A stretch of DNA of 64,000 bases from NCBI GenBank assembly GCA_026709085.1, contig JAPOTR010000012.1:62001-126000 (forward strand), in the 5' to 3' direction. Source of the DNA: Cyanobacteria bacterium MAG CAR3_bin_5. Its GTDB lineage: Bacteria; Cyanobacteriota; Cyanobacteriia; PCC-6307; Cyanobiaceae. The notes below the pieces were generated by a model. It was not told where the DNA came from, did not search any database, and saw only the letters and a program-made list of their open reading frames with translations. Position numbers and translations under genes: made by a program. Each line of letters starts with the position of its first letter. Within the stretch, counting starts at the first letter, position 1. This document shows, one piece after another, positions 1-8,529 of the stretch.

Positions 1-1
1 G

Positions 2-1273
2 GGGATCACCTGCGGCCATGACACGTCCGTGCAAGTGGACCGTGGCGAGCCCAAGCAACTGAAGGCCCGCCAGAGCACAAGCGCCATGGTGCGTGTCTGG
101 AATGGACAGGGGCTAGTGGGCATCACCAGCACCAACGATCTCTCCCCGTCAGGATTGACGGTGGCCTTGGAGGGCGCCAGACAAGCCAGTGCTTTCGGTG
201 ATGCCCAGAGCCCGCCCCGCCTGTCTCCCCAGGCGCGGGATCCCCTCACACCCCTCCACCAGTCCCGGCATCCGGCCCTTCCCATTCAGGTGCTTCTGGA
301 ACGGCTCCTGGCCGCCGAGCGACAGGTGCTGAATTGCCATCAGGCCATTTCCACTTTGCCCTACAACGGCCTGGCCCAGGCTCAGCGGGAGCGGCTGTAC
401 ATCAATAGTGCTGGCGCGTTGCGCCACCAGAAGGCCACCAGCGCCAGTCTGTGGCTCTACCCCCGGGCGGAGGAGGCAGGCCGTAAGCCCCGTAGTGCCG
501 GAGCGGTGCGATTGGCGCCAGGTGTGGATGCTCTGGATCTGGAGGGATGCATCGCCGAGGCCACGGAGCGCACCATCAGCCACCTGGACTATGCTCCCAT
601 CGACACCGGTGTCTACACGGTCTGTTTCAGTCCTGAAGCGTTTCTGGATCTGCTGTGGGCTTTTGGCAGCATGGTGAACGCCCAGGCGGTGCTGGATGGC
701 ATCAGCCTCTCCCGACGCAGCAGCCTGGGCACCCAGGTGGCCAGCCCCCTGCTCACGGTGGTCGATGATGCCCGTCATCGGCGTCACGTGGCCGCACCGG
801 AGTTTGACGGCGAAGGCACCCCGACCCGGCGGTTGCCCCTGATTGAAGGGGGGTATCTTCGTAATTTCCTCCACAGTGAAGGCACAGCCAGGGCCTTCGC
901 TGACGGCTCAGTGGCCACCGGCCATGCCAACCTGGGGGCCAAGGTCACCCTGAGTCCCCAGTGGCTGGATGTGGAGGGCTGGCGGGGTGATTTATCCCTT
1001 AGCCACCAGAGCAGCAGTGGCGTGGTGCTCATTGACTCCCTCTCCGCGCTTCATGCGGGCGTCAAGGCCAGTCAAGGATCCTTTTCTCTGCCGTTTGACG
1101 GTTGGCTGCTCTCCGGAGGGGAACGACGTTCCATCGAGGCGGCAACCGTGGCTGGAGACGTGCGCTCCACCCTCCAAAACATCGTGGCCTGTGAAGGCGA
1201 GCCCCAATGCACCCCCGGCGGCCGCTCCCCCCACATCTGGGTGGAGGGGCTCACCATCACTGGCGAAGCCTGA
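2..1273 (+). CDS. pmbA: TldD/PmbA family metallopeptidase, PmbA-like, 5' truncated by window edge
   Basis: The frame is open from the first bases of the window, so the true start lies upstream. The first GTG in frame is at 29, but coding-like residues precede it. The visible protein of about 420 residues ends with features of the TldD/PmbA family: an F-D-x-E-G-x-P-T-R-R stretch followed by LIEGGYLRNFLHSEGTARAF near residues 255-290, and a C-terminal region rich in Gly and hydrophobic strands. PmbA/TldE partners TldD in a cytosolic peptidase complex that matures modified peptides and degrades unfolded ones. PmbA itself lacks the zinc-binding HExxxH helix, and none is seen here. It ends 11 bp before fmt and probably shares its transcript. 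Confidence 0.85.
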   Translation, partial: GITCGHDTSVQVDRGEPKQLKARQSTSAMVRVWNGQGLVGITSTNDLSPSGLTVALEGARQASAFGDAQSPPRLSPQARDPLTPLHQSRHPALPIQVLLERLLAAERQVLNCHQAISTLPYNGLAQAQRERLYINSAGALRHQKATSASLWLYPRAEEAGRKPRSAGAVRLAPGVDALDLEGCIAEATERTISHLDYAPIDTGVYTVCFSPEAFLDLLWAFGSMVNAQAVLDGISLSRRSSLGTQVASPLLTVVDDARHRRHVAAPEFDGEGTPTRRLPLIEGGYLRNFLHSEGTARAFADGSVATGHANLGAKVTLSPQWLDVEGWRGDLSLSHQSSSGVVLIDSLSALHAGVKASQGSFSLPFDGWLLSGGERRSIEAATVAGDVRSTLQNIVACEGEPQCTPGGRSPHIWVEGLTITGEA

Positions 1274-1284
1274 GGGCTTGCCCC

Positions 1285-2298
1285 ATGCGCATTCTCTTCT
1301 GGGGCACCCCCACCTATGCCGTCCCCTGCCTTGATGCCCTTGTTGCGGCGGGCCATGGGTTGGCGGGGGTGATCAGCCAGCCGGATTGCCGCCGCGGTCG
1401 CGGCGGCCAGTTTCAGCCTTCCCCCGTGAAATGCCGGGCCATGGAACTGGGGTTGCCTGTGTGGACCTCCCCGTCCATCCGCCAGGATATCCCTCTGCAA
1501 CAACAATTGGCAGCACTGGCGGCTGACGTGTTTGTGGTGGTGGCTTTCGGGCAGATCCTGCCGCCGGAGATTCTGGCCCAGCCCAGGCTGGGGTGCTGGA
1601 ACGGCCACGGCTCCCTTCTGCCCCGCTGGCGCGGTGCGGCGCCGATTCAGCGGGCCTTGCTGGCCGGAGACCGGTTGACCGGCGTCAGCATCATGGCCAT
1701 GGAAGAGGGATTGGACACGGGGCCGGTACTGCTCAAGCGCAGTCTGCCCATCGGCCTCTGCGACAATGCCGCCACCATGGCCCGGCGCCTCGGCCAGCTC
1801 ACCGCCGACTTGATGGTGGAGGCCATGACCTTGCTGGCTGCCGGTCCTGTCCCGACCCGGCCCCAGCCGGCCACGGGCGTCACCATGGCCGCCAAGCTGA
1901 GGAAGGAGGAACTCTGGCTGTCCTGGCATGAGCCTGCCCTGCAACTCCATCGCCGGGTGATGGGCCTCTATCCCCGGGCCGTGACCCACTGGCAAGGGCA
2001 GCGACTCAATGTGCTGACCACAGTGCCGTTGCTGCCGAAGCGGGCCGAGGAGTTGCGGGCCATCGGCGGCGCCCCGATGCGGGCCCTGTCGCAAACACCA
2101 TGGCCTGCAGGCCAGCCGGGGCAGGTGTTGGCTGTTGTTCCCGGCCAGGGATTGGTGGTGGCCACGGGAGAGGGCCACCTGCTCCTGCAAGAAGCCCAAC
2201 CGGCCGGCAAAACACCCTGTCGGGGCACACGCCTTCACCAAGTGCTCAAGGCTGAAGCCGGTCAGCGTCTGGGCCAGGTTCAGGATCCATCAACCTAG
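1285..2298 (+). CDS. fmt: Methionyl-tRNA formyltransferase
   Basis: This cytosolic enzyme formylates the methionine on initiator tRNA using 10-formyltetrahydrofolate. The protein starts MRILFWGTP, the Rossmann-like first strand of the formyltransferase fold. It carries the catalytic N-x-H (N-G-H before SLLPRWRGAAPI) and the conserved Asp in EEGLDTGPVL. Length is 337 residues, normal for the family. A longer in-frame reading from 1207 exists, but the ATG at 1285 matches the family N-terminus and follows the pmbA stop by 11 bp, so it was chosen. The C-terminal third fits the OB-like tRNA-binding domain. The stop TAG is at 2296-2298. Confidence 0.96.
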   Translation: MRILFWGTPTYAVPCLDALVAAGHGLAGVISQPDCRRGRGGQFQPSPVKCRAMELGLPVWTSPSIRQDIPLQQQLAALAADVFVVVAFGQILPPEILAQPRLGCWNGHGSLLPRWRGAAPIQRALLAGDRLTGVSIMAMEEGLDTGPVLLKRSLPIGLCDNAATMARRLGQLTADLMVEAMTLLAAGPVPTRPQPATGVTMAAKLRKEELWLSWHEPALQLHRRVMGLYPRAVTHWQGQRLNVLTTVPLLPKRAEELRAIGGAPMRALSQTPWPAGQPGQVLAVVPGQGLVVATGEGHLLLQEAQPAGKTPCRGTRLHQVLKAEAGQRLGQVQDPST

Positions 2299-2315
2299 GG
2301 AGAGTGGACTTTCCT

Positions 2316-2576
2316 TCACCGTCCCTTCAACCTTGGGGTGACCACCATCACCCCCACAAGCAGGGGAAGATGCAGACCAATGAGCACGTTACGGGCCAAC
2401 TCCGGCTGGTCGGCTTCATGGATCACGGTGCTGATGATTCCCACGTAGGCCGCGGTGAAGACAGCCAACCCCATGAAGGAGAAGCGGTGATGGGTGGCGA
2501 AGCGCAAAGTGCGCAGGGTGAGCAGGGAGACGATAACCGCAAAGGGCGCCAGAAGGGCGATGAGTGCCAGTTCCAT
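2316..2576 (-). CDS. Small membrane protein of unknown function
   Basis: A protein of 86 residues convergent with fmt, with stops only 17 bp apart. It begins MELALIALLAPFAVIVSLL, a clear first transmembrane helix, and has a second hydrophobic segment around residues 35-50 and a third near the C-terminus (LIGLHLPLLVGVMVV). An alternative ATG four codons upstream (2588) would add only M-E-A-S. I recognise the style of short cyanobacterial hypothetical membrane proteins but no named family. It is divergently arranged with pgm across about 190 bp that probably holds both promoters. Function is unknown. Confidence 0.65.
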   Translation of the reverse strand: MELALIALLAPFAVIVSLLTLRTLRFATHHRFSFMGLAVFTAAYVGIISTVIHEADQPELARNVLIGLHLPLLVGVMVVTPRLKGR

Positions 2577-2766
2577 TGACGCCTCCAATAATTCTATGCA
2601 GAGAACTTAATAGATTCTTCCAGGCCATGGGGCCGCATTCCTCGTCTTTGCAGGGGTTCGTTACGGAGGCGACACCCTTTCCTTGTTGATTGCCCCTTCT
2701 CTCACCCGTGTGATCCCCCCCGAGGACTGTCCATGGCTACCTTGGGCCGCGCAGCAGGCTTTGCCC

Positions 2767-4425
2767 ATGACCGCTAGCGTCATCACCCCTCAGGTGCGTC
2801 ACATCTCCCTGGCTACTCCCTTCCAGGACCAGAAGCCCGGCACATCCGGTCTGCGCCGACCCACTCCCGTCTTTCAGCAGCCCCACTACCTGGAAAGCTT
2901 CCTTGAGGCTGTCCTGCAGACCTTGCCAGGGGTGCAGGGGGGGACGCTGGTGGTGGGGGGAGACGGTCGCTACGGCAACCGCCAGGCCATTGACGTGATC
3001 CTGCGCATGGCCTGCGCCCATGGAGTGGGCCGGGTCATTGCCACCACGGACGGTATCCTCTCCACCCCGGCCGCCTCCCACCTCATCCGCACCAGCCCCG
3101 GCTGTGTTGGCGGCATCATCCTCTCCGCCAGCCACAATCCCGGCGGACCGGAGGAAGATTTCGGGGTCAAGGTCAACGGCGCCAACGGTGGCCCGGCGCC
3201 GGAGAAGCTGAGCAACGCCATCCACCTGGCCACACTGGCCCTGCAGGGCTACGCCATTGTGGAGGCGGAGACCATTCCCCTGGATCGGCCTGGCCGCCAT
3301 CAATTGGGGACCATGGCCGTGGAGGTGGTGGACGGGGTGGAGGACTTCGTGGCGCTGATGCAGAAGCTATTTGACTTTGATCAACTGCGGGATTTTCTCG
3401 GCAGCGGGTTCCCCGTCACCTTTGACGCCCTCCATGCGGTGACGGGACCCTATGCCCGGCGGATTTTTGAAGACCTGCTGGGACTGCCCGCCGGCACGGT
3501 GCGCCATGGCCTGCCCCTGGAGGACTTCGGTGGGGGCCACCCTGATCCCAACCTCACCTATGCCAAACCCCTGGCGGATGCGTTGTTGCAGGGGGATGAG
3601 TTCTCGTTTGGAGCCGCCTGTGACGGGGATGGGGACCGCAACATGATTCTGGGTCGCAGGTGCTTTGTGAACCCCAGCGACAGCCTGGCGGTGCTCACTG
3701 CCCATGCCACCCGGGTGAAGGGCTATCGGCAAGGCCTGGCTGGCGTGGCCCGCTCCATGCCCACCAGCGCCGCGGTGGACGTGGTGGCCGAGCAATTGGC
3801 CATCCCCTGCTATGAAACCCCCACGGGTTGGAAGTTTTTCGGGACGTTGCTGGATGCGGGCAGGATCACTGTCTGTGGCGAGGAGAGCTTCGGCGCCGGC
3901 TCGGACCACGTGCGGGAGAAGGACGGTCTCTGGGCGGTGCTGTTCTGGCTGTCCATCCTGGCGGCGGAGCGGTGCTCGGTGGCCAGCCTGATGGAACGCC
4001 ACTGGGCCGTCTACGGGCGCCACTACTACTCCCGCCATGACTACGAGGGGGTGGAGCAGACGGCAGCGGCGGAGTTGTATGGGGCGCTGCGGGACCGGTT
4101 GCCCAAGCTGGCGGGCCAGCCCTTGGCGGGGGACAGGATTGACCAGGCGGACGAGTTTTGCTACACGGATCCGGTGGACGGCGCCACCAGCAGCGGGCAG
4201 GGGTTAAGGATTTTGCTGGAGAGTGGCAGCCGCATGATCTTCCGCCTCTCGGGCACCGGCACCCGTGGGGCCACCCTGCGGCTCTATCTGGAGCGTCACG
4301 AGCCCAGCAGCGGGGCACTGAACCTGGACCCCCAGACGGCCCTGGCGCCGCTGATCCGAGGGGCCGACCAGTTGGCGGGCATCCGTGAACGCACGGGCAT
4401 GACCGCACCCACCGTGATTACTTGA
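2767..4425 (+). CDS. pgm: Phosphoglucomutase (alpha-D-glucose-1-phosphate specific)
   Basis: The enzyme interconverts glucose 1-phosphate and glucose 6-phosphate, linking glycogen and cell-wall sugar synthesis to central metabolism. All four active-site signatures are readable: the phosphoserine loop ILSASHNPGG, the metal loop DGDGDRNMILG, the sugar loop CGEESFGAGSDHVREKDGLW, and the phosphate loop RLSGTGTRGA. The start at ATG 2767 (MTASVITPQ) gives 552 residues, the usual size; in-frame codons extend to 2683 but read as non-family sequence. The last 627 bp (3797-4423) are repeated almost perfectly at 11214-11840, and the two copies part exactly at the stop codon (TGA here, TAA in the other copy). 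Confidence 0.95.
   Translation: MTASVITPQVRHISLATPFQDQKPGTSGLRRPTPVFQQPHYLESFLEAVLQTLPGVQGGTLVVGGDGRYGNRQAIDVILRMACAHGVGRVIATTDGILSTPAASHLIRTSPGCVGGIILSASHNPGGPEEDFGVKVNGANGGPAPEKLSNAIHLATLALQGYAIVEAETIPLDRPGRHQLGTMAVEVVDGVEDFVALMQKLFDFDQLRDFLGSGFPVTFDALHAVTGPYARRIFEDLLGLPAGTVRHGLPLEDFGGGHPDPNLTYAKPLADALLQGDEFSFGAACDGDGDRNMILGRRCFVNPSDSLAVLTAHATRVKGYRQGLAGVARSMPTSAAVDVVAEQLAIPCYETPTGWKFFGTLLDAGRITVCGEESFGAGSDHVREKDGLWAVLFWLSILAAERCSVASLMERHWAVYGRHYYSRHDYEGVEQTAAAELYGALRDRLPKLAGQPLAGDRIDQADEFCYTDPVDGATSSGQGLRILLESGSRMIFRLSGTGTRGATLRLYLERHEPSSGALNLDPQTALAPLIRGADQLAGIRERTGMTAPTVIT
3797..4423 (+). repeat. 627-bp direct repeat, copy A (3' end of intact pgm)
   Basis: This segment of pgm is repeated in the same orientation at 11214-11840. 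By eye the only differences lie in one Thr/Ala codon near the left end (ACG here, GCC there) and the neighbouring base. Identity begins at TGGCCATCCCCTGC and stops inside the termination codon. The two copies are 7,417 bp apart and flank the accessory genes between them. Confidence 0.93.
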
Positions 4426-4492
4426 CGGTGCGGGCGGGGGCAACTCGATATGGCAAAGATTGGCGAGGGAGTGGAATCGCCATTGAGTGCAG

Positions 4493-4521
4493 TTGCGGTC
4501 TGCTTCCAGCGGTGGTAAAAT
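4493..4521 (+). promoter_or_regulatory. Possible sigma-70 promoter for the lipoprotein gene
   Basis: TTGCGG and TAAAAT are separated by exactly 17 bp, about 55 bp upstream of the ATG at 4577. The -10 matches the consensus at five of six positions; the -35 is weak. Confidence 0.35.
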
Positions 4522-4579
4522 TGTGGAAGCTTTTCTCAAGCATTTTGACCCATTCATCCCTGCGACGGTTCGTTACATG

Positions 4580-4596
4580 CCCCCCCCCAAAAAAAA
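4580..4596 (+). repeat. C9A8 homopolymer tract immediately after a candidate start codon
   Basis: Nine C residues (4580-4588) followed by eight A residues (4589-4596) come directly after ATG 4577. With 17 bases the ATG is out of frame with the lipoprotein; with 18 (one more C or A) it reads straight through to the lipobox. Between the in-frame TGA at 4546 and the internal ATG at 4672 there is no ATG, GTG or TTG in the lipoprotein frame. The sequence directly shows the tract and the frames; a switching role is inference. Confidence 0.75.
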
Positions 4597-4671
4597 TTCG
4601 AGCACGTATACGATGCCCGAAGCCGCCTGATCCCATCGGCCTATCGCGGCCTTCTGGGATTACCCCTTCTT

Positions 4672-6708
4672 ATGCTGTTGGCCTCTTGTGGCGGCGGGGG
4701 CGGGGGAAGCTCCAATAACGAGGAACTGGCGGAAAGGGCTAGGCAGGAAGTCAATGTCTATAGGGCCATTGCCCAAGCTAGACCAAGGCCGGGCACGGCT
4801 AGCGTGAGCCAATCTTCAAGAACACAAAACGGCATCACTTTAGATAGTGTATCTAGCACACTAAACTCTAACGGATTAACTGTGAGAAACGATAATGACT
4901 GGAGTATATTTTTAGAGAATACATATTCTGCATCATCTAATATAAGTCATCTTCGATTATGTGATACTACTTTATCTATTTTAGATGATGATCCCATGGT
5001 AGTAGTTGACTGTCCCTATAATCACATAGACCGTATATTCGCCACAGATGATACAGCCAATTACGTTACCCAAGATAATAAATATGTGTCTATATCAGGA
5101 GGTATAACAGATAACAATATTGTTTTAGGTAGTTTTCAAATAGCTGATAAGCCTTCTTCATTATTATCAGTCAATGATAACATAGGTCTTTTTGTATCAG
5201 GGAATGATCCATTTAGTCAAAATAAAATAACATCTTTAAGTGGCTTAGTACAATACAATGGGATTGCAATCCTTAGTTTTTTGCCTAATAAAAATACAAC
5301 AATTGATCATTATCGTGAAATTCGTGAAATGTATGGCAATCTTGTTTTAAGAGTTAACTTTGGCAATTCTAACGAATTAGGCAAAATAAACGGTACTATT
5401 AGCGACTTCAGAGTGGGTTTAGAAGTTCTCATTAGCGACAGAAATTATGCTACTATTATTGATTATGACAATAATAACCTAAATAATAATCTAAGTGGAA
5501 TTCTTTATTTAGAACAAGCTAATGTAGGGGACAGCCACAGTGGATTCCATGAGGGCAATATCTCAGGTACACTTGATGGGGCGCAGTACAATGGAAAATG
5601 GGGCGGTCAGTTTTATGGTAATGGCACCAGCAACGGCTTGCCGGAAACCGTAGCAGGGACTATGGCAGCAGAATCAAATACGAATCTAATCGTATCTTCA
5701 TGGGCTGCTGACTTTCACCGGATCGTACGCAGCACCTTGAATCAAGGTCCAGGCTACCTTACCCCCGGTCAATCCCAAGCCAGCCCCATTGACCCCCAGG
5801 AATTGGCCAGCAGCTTCATGGCCCCAGGCCCGGCCTTGGGGGATGCTTTGGGTAACTCCATCGGTGAGCAGCAGGTGACAGGCTTTAGCAGTGTGCCGGG
5901 GATAACCTTCAATCTGAACGGGGATTCCTTTGTGGGGATAACGCCGGGGGCCAGCCTTGCCGCCTCCCTGAATTCCTTCATGGCTCCTTCTGATTGGACA
6001 ATCCCTGACCAGTGGCAATTCTCCCTGAATCCCCTTCACACTCTTTCCAAGCACGGCGCTTCCCTGGAACAGGGCAAGAGCCTGTTCCATCTTGCTAGCC
6101 CCCAGGGGTGGGCTGCCTCCTTCCATACTCAGGGAGTAGAAGTTGCCTACAACCCCTCTGAAGGTCCTTTCACCTTCACTGCCGGGGCCGTCCATGAACC
6201 GGATTCCCTCTTGGGAACCCAGGCCAGAGGTATCTTTGGCAGTCTTGCCGCTGATACCTTCTATATGGGTAGCCGTTGGCAAACCGACATGGGGCAATGG
6301 TCCCTGGCCGCCAGTGGAGAAGTTGGCCTTGTTGCCCCCACCGTGACGGGAAGCAACGTCATTGACGGCATTGATACCCTCACCACCAACACCTTTGCCC
6401 TTGAAGTCGCCAGGGAGTTTAACAACGGTAACACTCTGCGATTCTCCCTTAGCCAGCCCCTACGGGTGGCCGCTGGTTCCATGGCCTACACCTTTGCCAA
6501 TGGTTCCCAAGATGGTCTGGTGACGGGGGAAAGCCATTCAGCATCCCTCACCCCCAGCGGCCGCCAACTGGACTTCACCAACGCCTTGGACGTTCCCCTG
6601 GGGGAAGGTGAGCTTTCCTTGGGTCTCACCATGAGCACCCAACCAGGACACAGAAAGGGGGCCGATCCGGAGGTGGCCATCTTCACCGGGTATGAAGCCC
6701 GTTGGTAG
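4672..6708 (+). CDS. Surface lipoprotein: TbpB-like barrel fused to subtilase-type autotransporter-like C-terminus
   Basis: The protein has a lipobox (L-A-S-C) followed by a glycine linker, so it should be lipidated and exported. ATG 4672 lies inside the hydrophobic core of the signal peptide; the real start is probably ATG 4577, which is in frame only if the C9A8 tract has one extra base. Residues about 40-335 are strand-rich and end in a G-K-W-G-G-Q-F-Y-G-N...P-E-T-V-A-G-T-M motif, typical of TbpB-like lipoprotein barrels. From about residue 350 the sequence (ALGDALGNS, SLTPSGRQLDF, QPGHRKGADPE) resembles the C-terminal region that follows S8 protease domains in some exported proteins, but no protease domain is present. 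The first half is visibly AT-rich and the second half GC-rich, suggesting a mosaic. Ligand and role are unknown. Confidence 0.7.
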   Translation: MLLASCGGGGGGSSNNEELAERARQEVNVYRAIAQARPRPGTASVSQSSRTQNGITLDSVSSTLNSNGLTVRNDNDWSIFLENTYSASSNISHLRLCDTTLSILDDDPMVVVDCPYNHIDRIFATDDTANYVTQDNKYVSISGGITDNNIVLGSFQIADKPSSLLSVNDNIGLFVSGNDPFSQNKITSLSGLVQYNGIAILSFLPNKNTTIDHYREIREMYGNLVLRVNFGNSNELGKINGTISDFRVGLEVLISDRNYATIIDYDNNNLNNNLSGILYLEQANVGDSHSGFHEGNISGTLDGAQYNGKWGGQFYGNGTSNGLPETVAGTMAAESNTNLIVSSWAADFHRIVRSTLNQGPGYLTPGQSQASPIDPQELASSFMAPGPALGDALGNSIGEQQVTGFSSVPGITFNLNGDSFVGITPGASLAASLNSFMAPSDWTIPDQWQFSLNPLHTLSKHGASLEQGKSLFHLASPQGWAASFHTQGVEVAYNPSEGPFTFTAGAVHEPDSLLGTQARGIFGSLAADTFYMGSRWQTDMGQWSLAASGEVGLVAPTVTGSNVIDGIDTLTTNTFALEVAREFNNGNTLRFSLSQPLRVAAGSMAYTFANGSQDGLVTGESHSASLTPSGRQLDFTNALDVPLGEGELSLGLTMSTQPGHRKGADPEVAIFTGYEARW

Positions 6709-7083
6709 GGCTTAGCCTAGCCAATCGCACGTCTCTGCTGTGGGTTCTTGCAGAGCGCCCTGAACGAGCAGTAGACTGCTTCTGATCCAATCACCCATCC
6801 CACTCGGTGACCTTCCTTCTTCACCAGGCAACAGGTTGTCCCCGCTTTCATCAAGCCCCGGATTCCGCCAGGAATCCGGGCTGGAGCACAAAGCACACGC
6901 AGGCAGAATCGATTCGGCGCCAGCAAGCCTCTGCGCGGCTGGGGGATGCCAACGGTTGGCCACGGAGCGATGCTTTCCAGGGCAACACCGGGTTGCGGGA
7001 GCGGAAGCAAGCGCTGCAAGGTGCATGGCAGATCACTGAAGACGACATTCGAATTTTCTTGTTTCAAGGAAAAGCCCAGTATG
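6709..7083. other. Intergenic region with a short hairpin
   Basis: No convincing gene was seen. A 10-bp stem with a 4-base loop (CCCGGATTCC-gcca-GGAATCCGGG, 6857-6880) could end transcription of the lipoprotein gene, although no T-run follows. The remainder is short frames without protein-like composition. Confidence 0.5.
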
Positions 7084-7099
7084 AGGAGGTTTGCCAGTG

Positions 7100-8377
7100 A
7101 TGAGAAAGAAACGCGTACTAGTATTAATGGGAGCAGGCGCATCCGTTGGTTTCGGCGCACCTTCCACTGCATGCCTCACAAGGTCTATAGAGAAAAGAAT
7201 TCTTGCAGATAACTTGGCAAAAGAATTCAAAGCCGATTGTGCCTGGTTGAAAATAAAGAATACCCTTACTAGCTATTACAAAGAAGGATCGAGTGAGTGT
7301 AGCTGTCAAGATCTTGTCAACTTCGAGCATATTTATCATTGCGCTCATGAGCTGATTTCCACATTTGGATTGACTCTTCCAGATGCTGTAGGGTATGGCC
7401 CAGACGATCTAGGGTATCCCCGAGGACCAGTTGCTGTAGAACATCGTCCAGTTCTGGCACCGTTCATAGAACGTCGTATTAACACAACTAAACAGTCCTT
7501 GCAAGTACTGATTAGACGTATAGTTTATTCCATTCAAGAAAAAATATCAACTGCTTGTAGAAATCCGAAAGAAAATCTTGATTTTCTAAGAAGATTTATC
7601 GGGAAACTGCAAGAGAATTACATTACCTGTATCTATACCACAAACTATGATGATTTTATTTTGCAAGCCAGTCCAGATCTTTACACTGGTTTTAGCATCA
7701 ATCACAACCCTAGTTCAAGAAGATTTGACCGACAAGACTTCTGGATGCACTTTGATCGAAATTCTATCTTCTATCTTCACGGCTCAGTACATATCAACTT
7801 TGGGGAAGGATCTGCATCGGATCCTGATCTTCGTCCTTTTGTTTGGTATGACAGCCTTGACGAGGCATTGCTGCATAGAAGCAGTTCATTAGATATGAGA
7901 AATATGGATGGTGGCAGCACTATCCGCACACCGATTATCACCGGTCTGGACAAGCTCTCGCCTCTTCAGCAGATGCCGTTCTCATATTATCATTCATGCT
8001 TGAGCCGTGATGCGATGGCGGCTGATATAATTTACGTCATTGGCTATGGGCTTAATGACCTGCACATTAACACGTGGCTGAAAGAAGCACGGTGGCGTAA
8101 TCCCAAGCCTCCACTACTGTTCATTGGTCAATGGGAAAATTCTTTCGAGGATGTTCTTAGGAAGTCTACTTGGTCTTTCTCGTCTTCAGAAAAATCTAAA
8201 GAGCCGAAAATGATACACAATTTATATATGCTAAGTTTTGAAAAAGACAATTATTTACAGCATAATGACTGGCATTTCGTCAGAACAGAATATAATTATG
8301 CCATATGGAATAAGAATTTTCTAGAATTTCTTAACGCACCTGATCAGTTGGAAAGCATTCTTGAAAAATTGATGTGA
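7100..8377 (+). CDS. SIR2-domain protein, candidate NAD+-consuming defence effector
   Basis: The protein (425 residues) opens with VLVLMGAGASVGFGAPS, the nucleotide-binding loop of SIR2 proteins. It continues with CIYTTNYDDFI, FYLHGSVH and IIYVIGYGLNDLHINTWL, the order seen in the SIR2_2 class used by anti-phage systems to destroy NAD+. The ATG at 7100 has a strong GAGGAGG site at 7084-7090; a TTG three codons upstream is less likely. It is followed after 152 bp by an AAA ATPase and a DUF4276 gene, which may belong to the same system or be independent. The gene is AT-rich compared with the core genes, consistent with transfer. SIR2 NADase activity in defence is established for relatives; here it is inferred. 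Confidence 0.82.
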   Translation: MRKKRVLVLMGAGASVGFGAPSTACLTRSIEKRILADNLAKEFKADCAWLKIKNTLTSYYKEGSSECSCQDLVNFEHIYHCAHELISTFGLTLPDAVGYGPDDLGYPRGPVAVEHRPVLAPFIERRINTTKQSLQVLIRRIVYSIQEKISTACRNPKENLDFLRRFIGKLQENYITCIYTTNYDDFILQASPDLYTGFSINHNPSSRRFDRQDFWMHFDRNSIFYLHGSVHINFGEGSASDPDLRPFVWYDSLDEALLHRSSSLDMRNMDGGSTIRTPIITGLDKLSPLQQMPFSYYHSCLSRDAMAADIIYVIGYGLNDLHINTWLKEARWRNPKPPLLFIGQWENSFEDVLRKSTWSFSSSEKSKEPKMIHNLYMLSFEKDNYLQHNDWHFVRTEYNYAIWNKNFLEFLNAPDQLESILEKLM

Positions 8378-8529
8378 GGAGCAAACCCAGTTTCTGCGCA
8401 AATCCCCTGCCCTGTAGTCAGATACAATGATCCACCGCAACAGGAGCCAAATTGGGCAACGACAAAGCGGGAGCACCACCTTAGACCAAGTCTATGCTAC
8501 GATAGTGCTTCACGAGTAGGAGGCAGCTA

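Noticed and set aside
1072-2241. A 389-codon minus-strand frame opposite fmt
   Set aside because: It is the antisense shadow of the clear fmt gene in GC-rich DNA; the content is low-complexity Gly, His and Gln.
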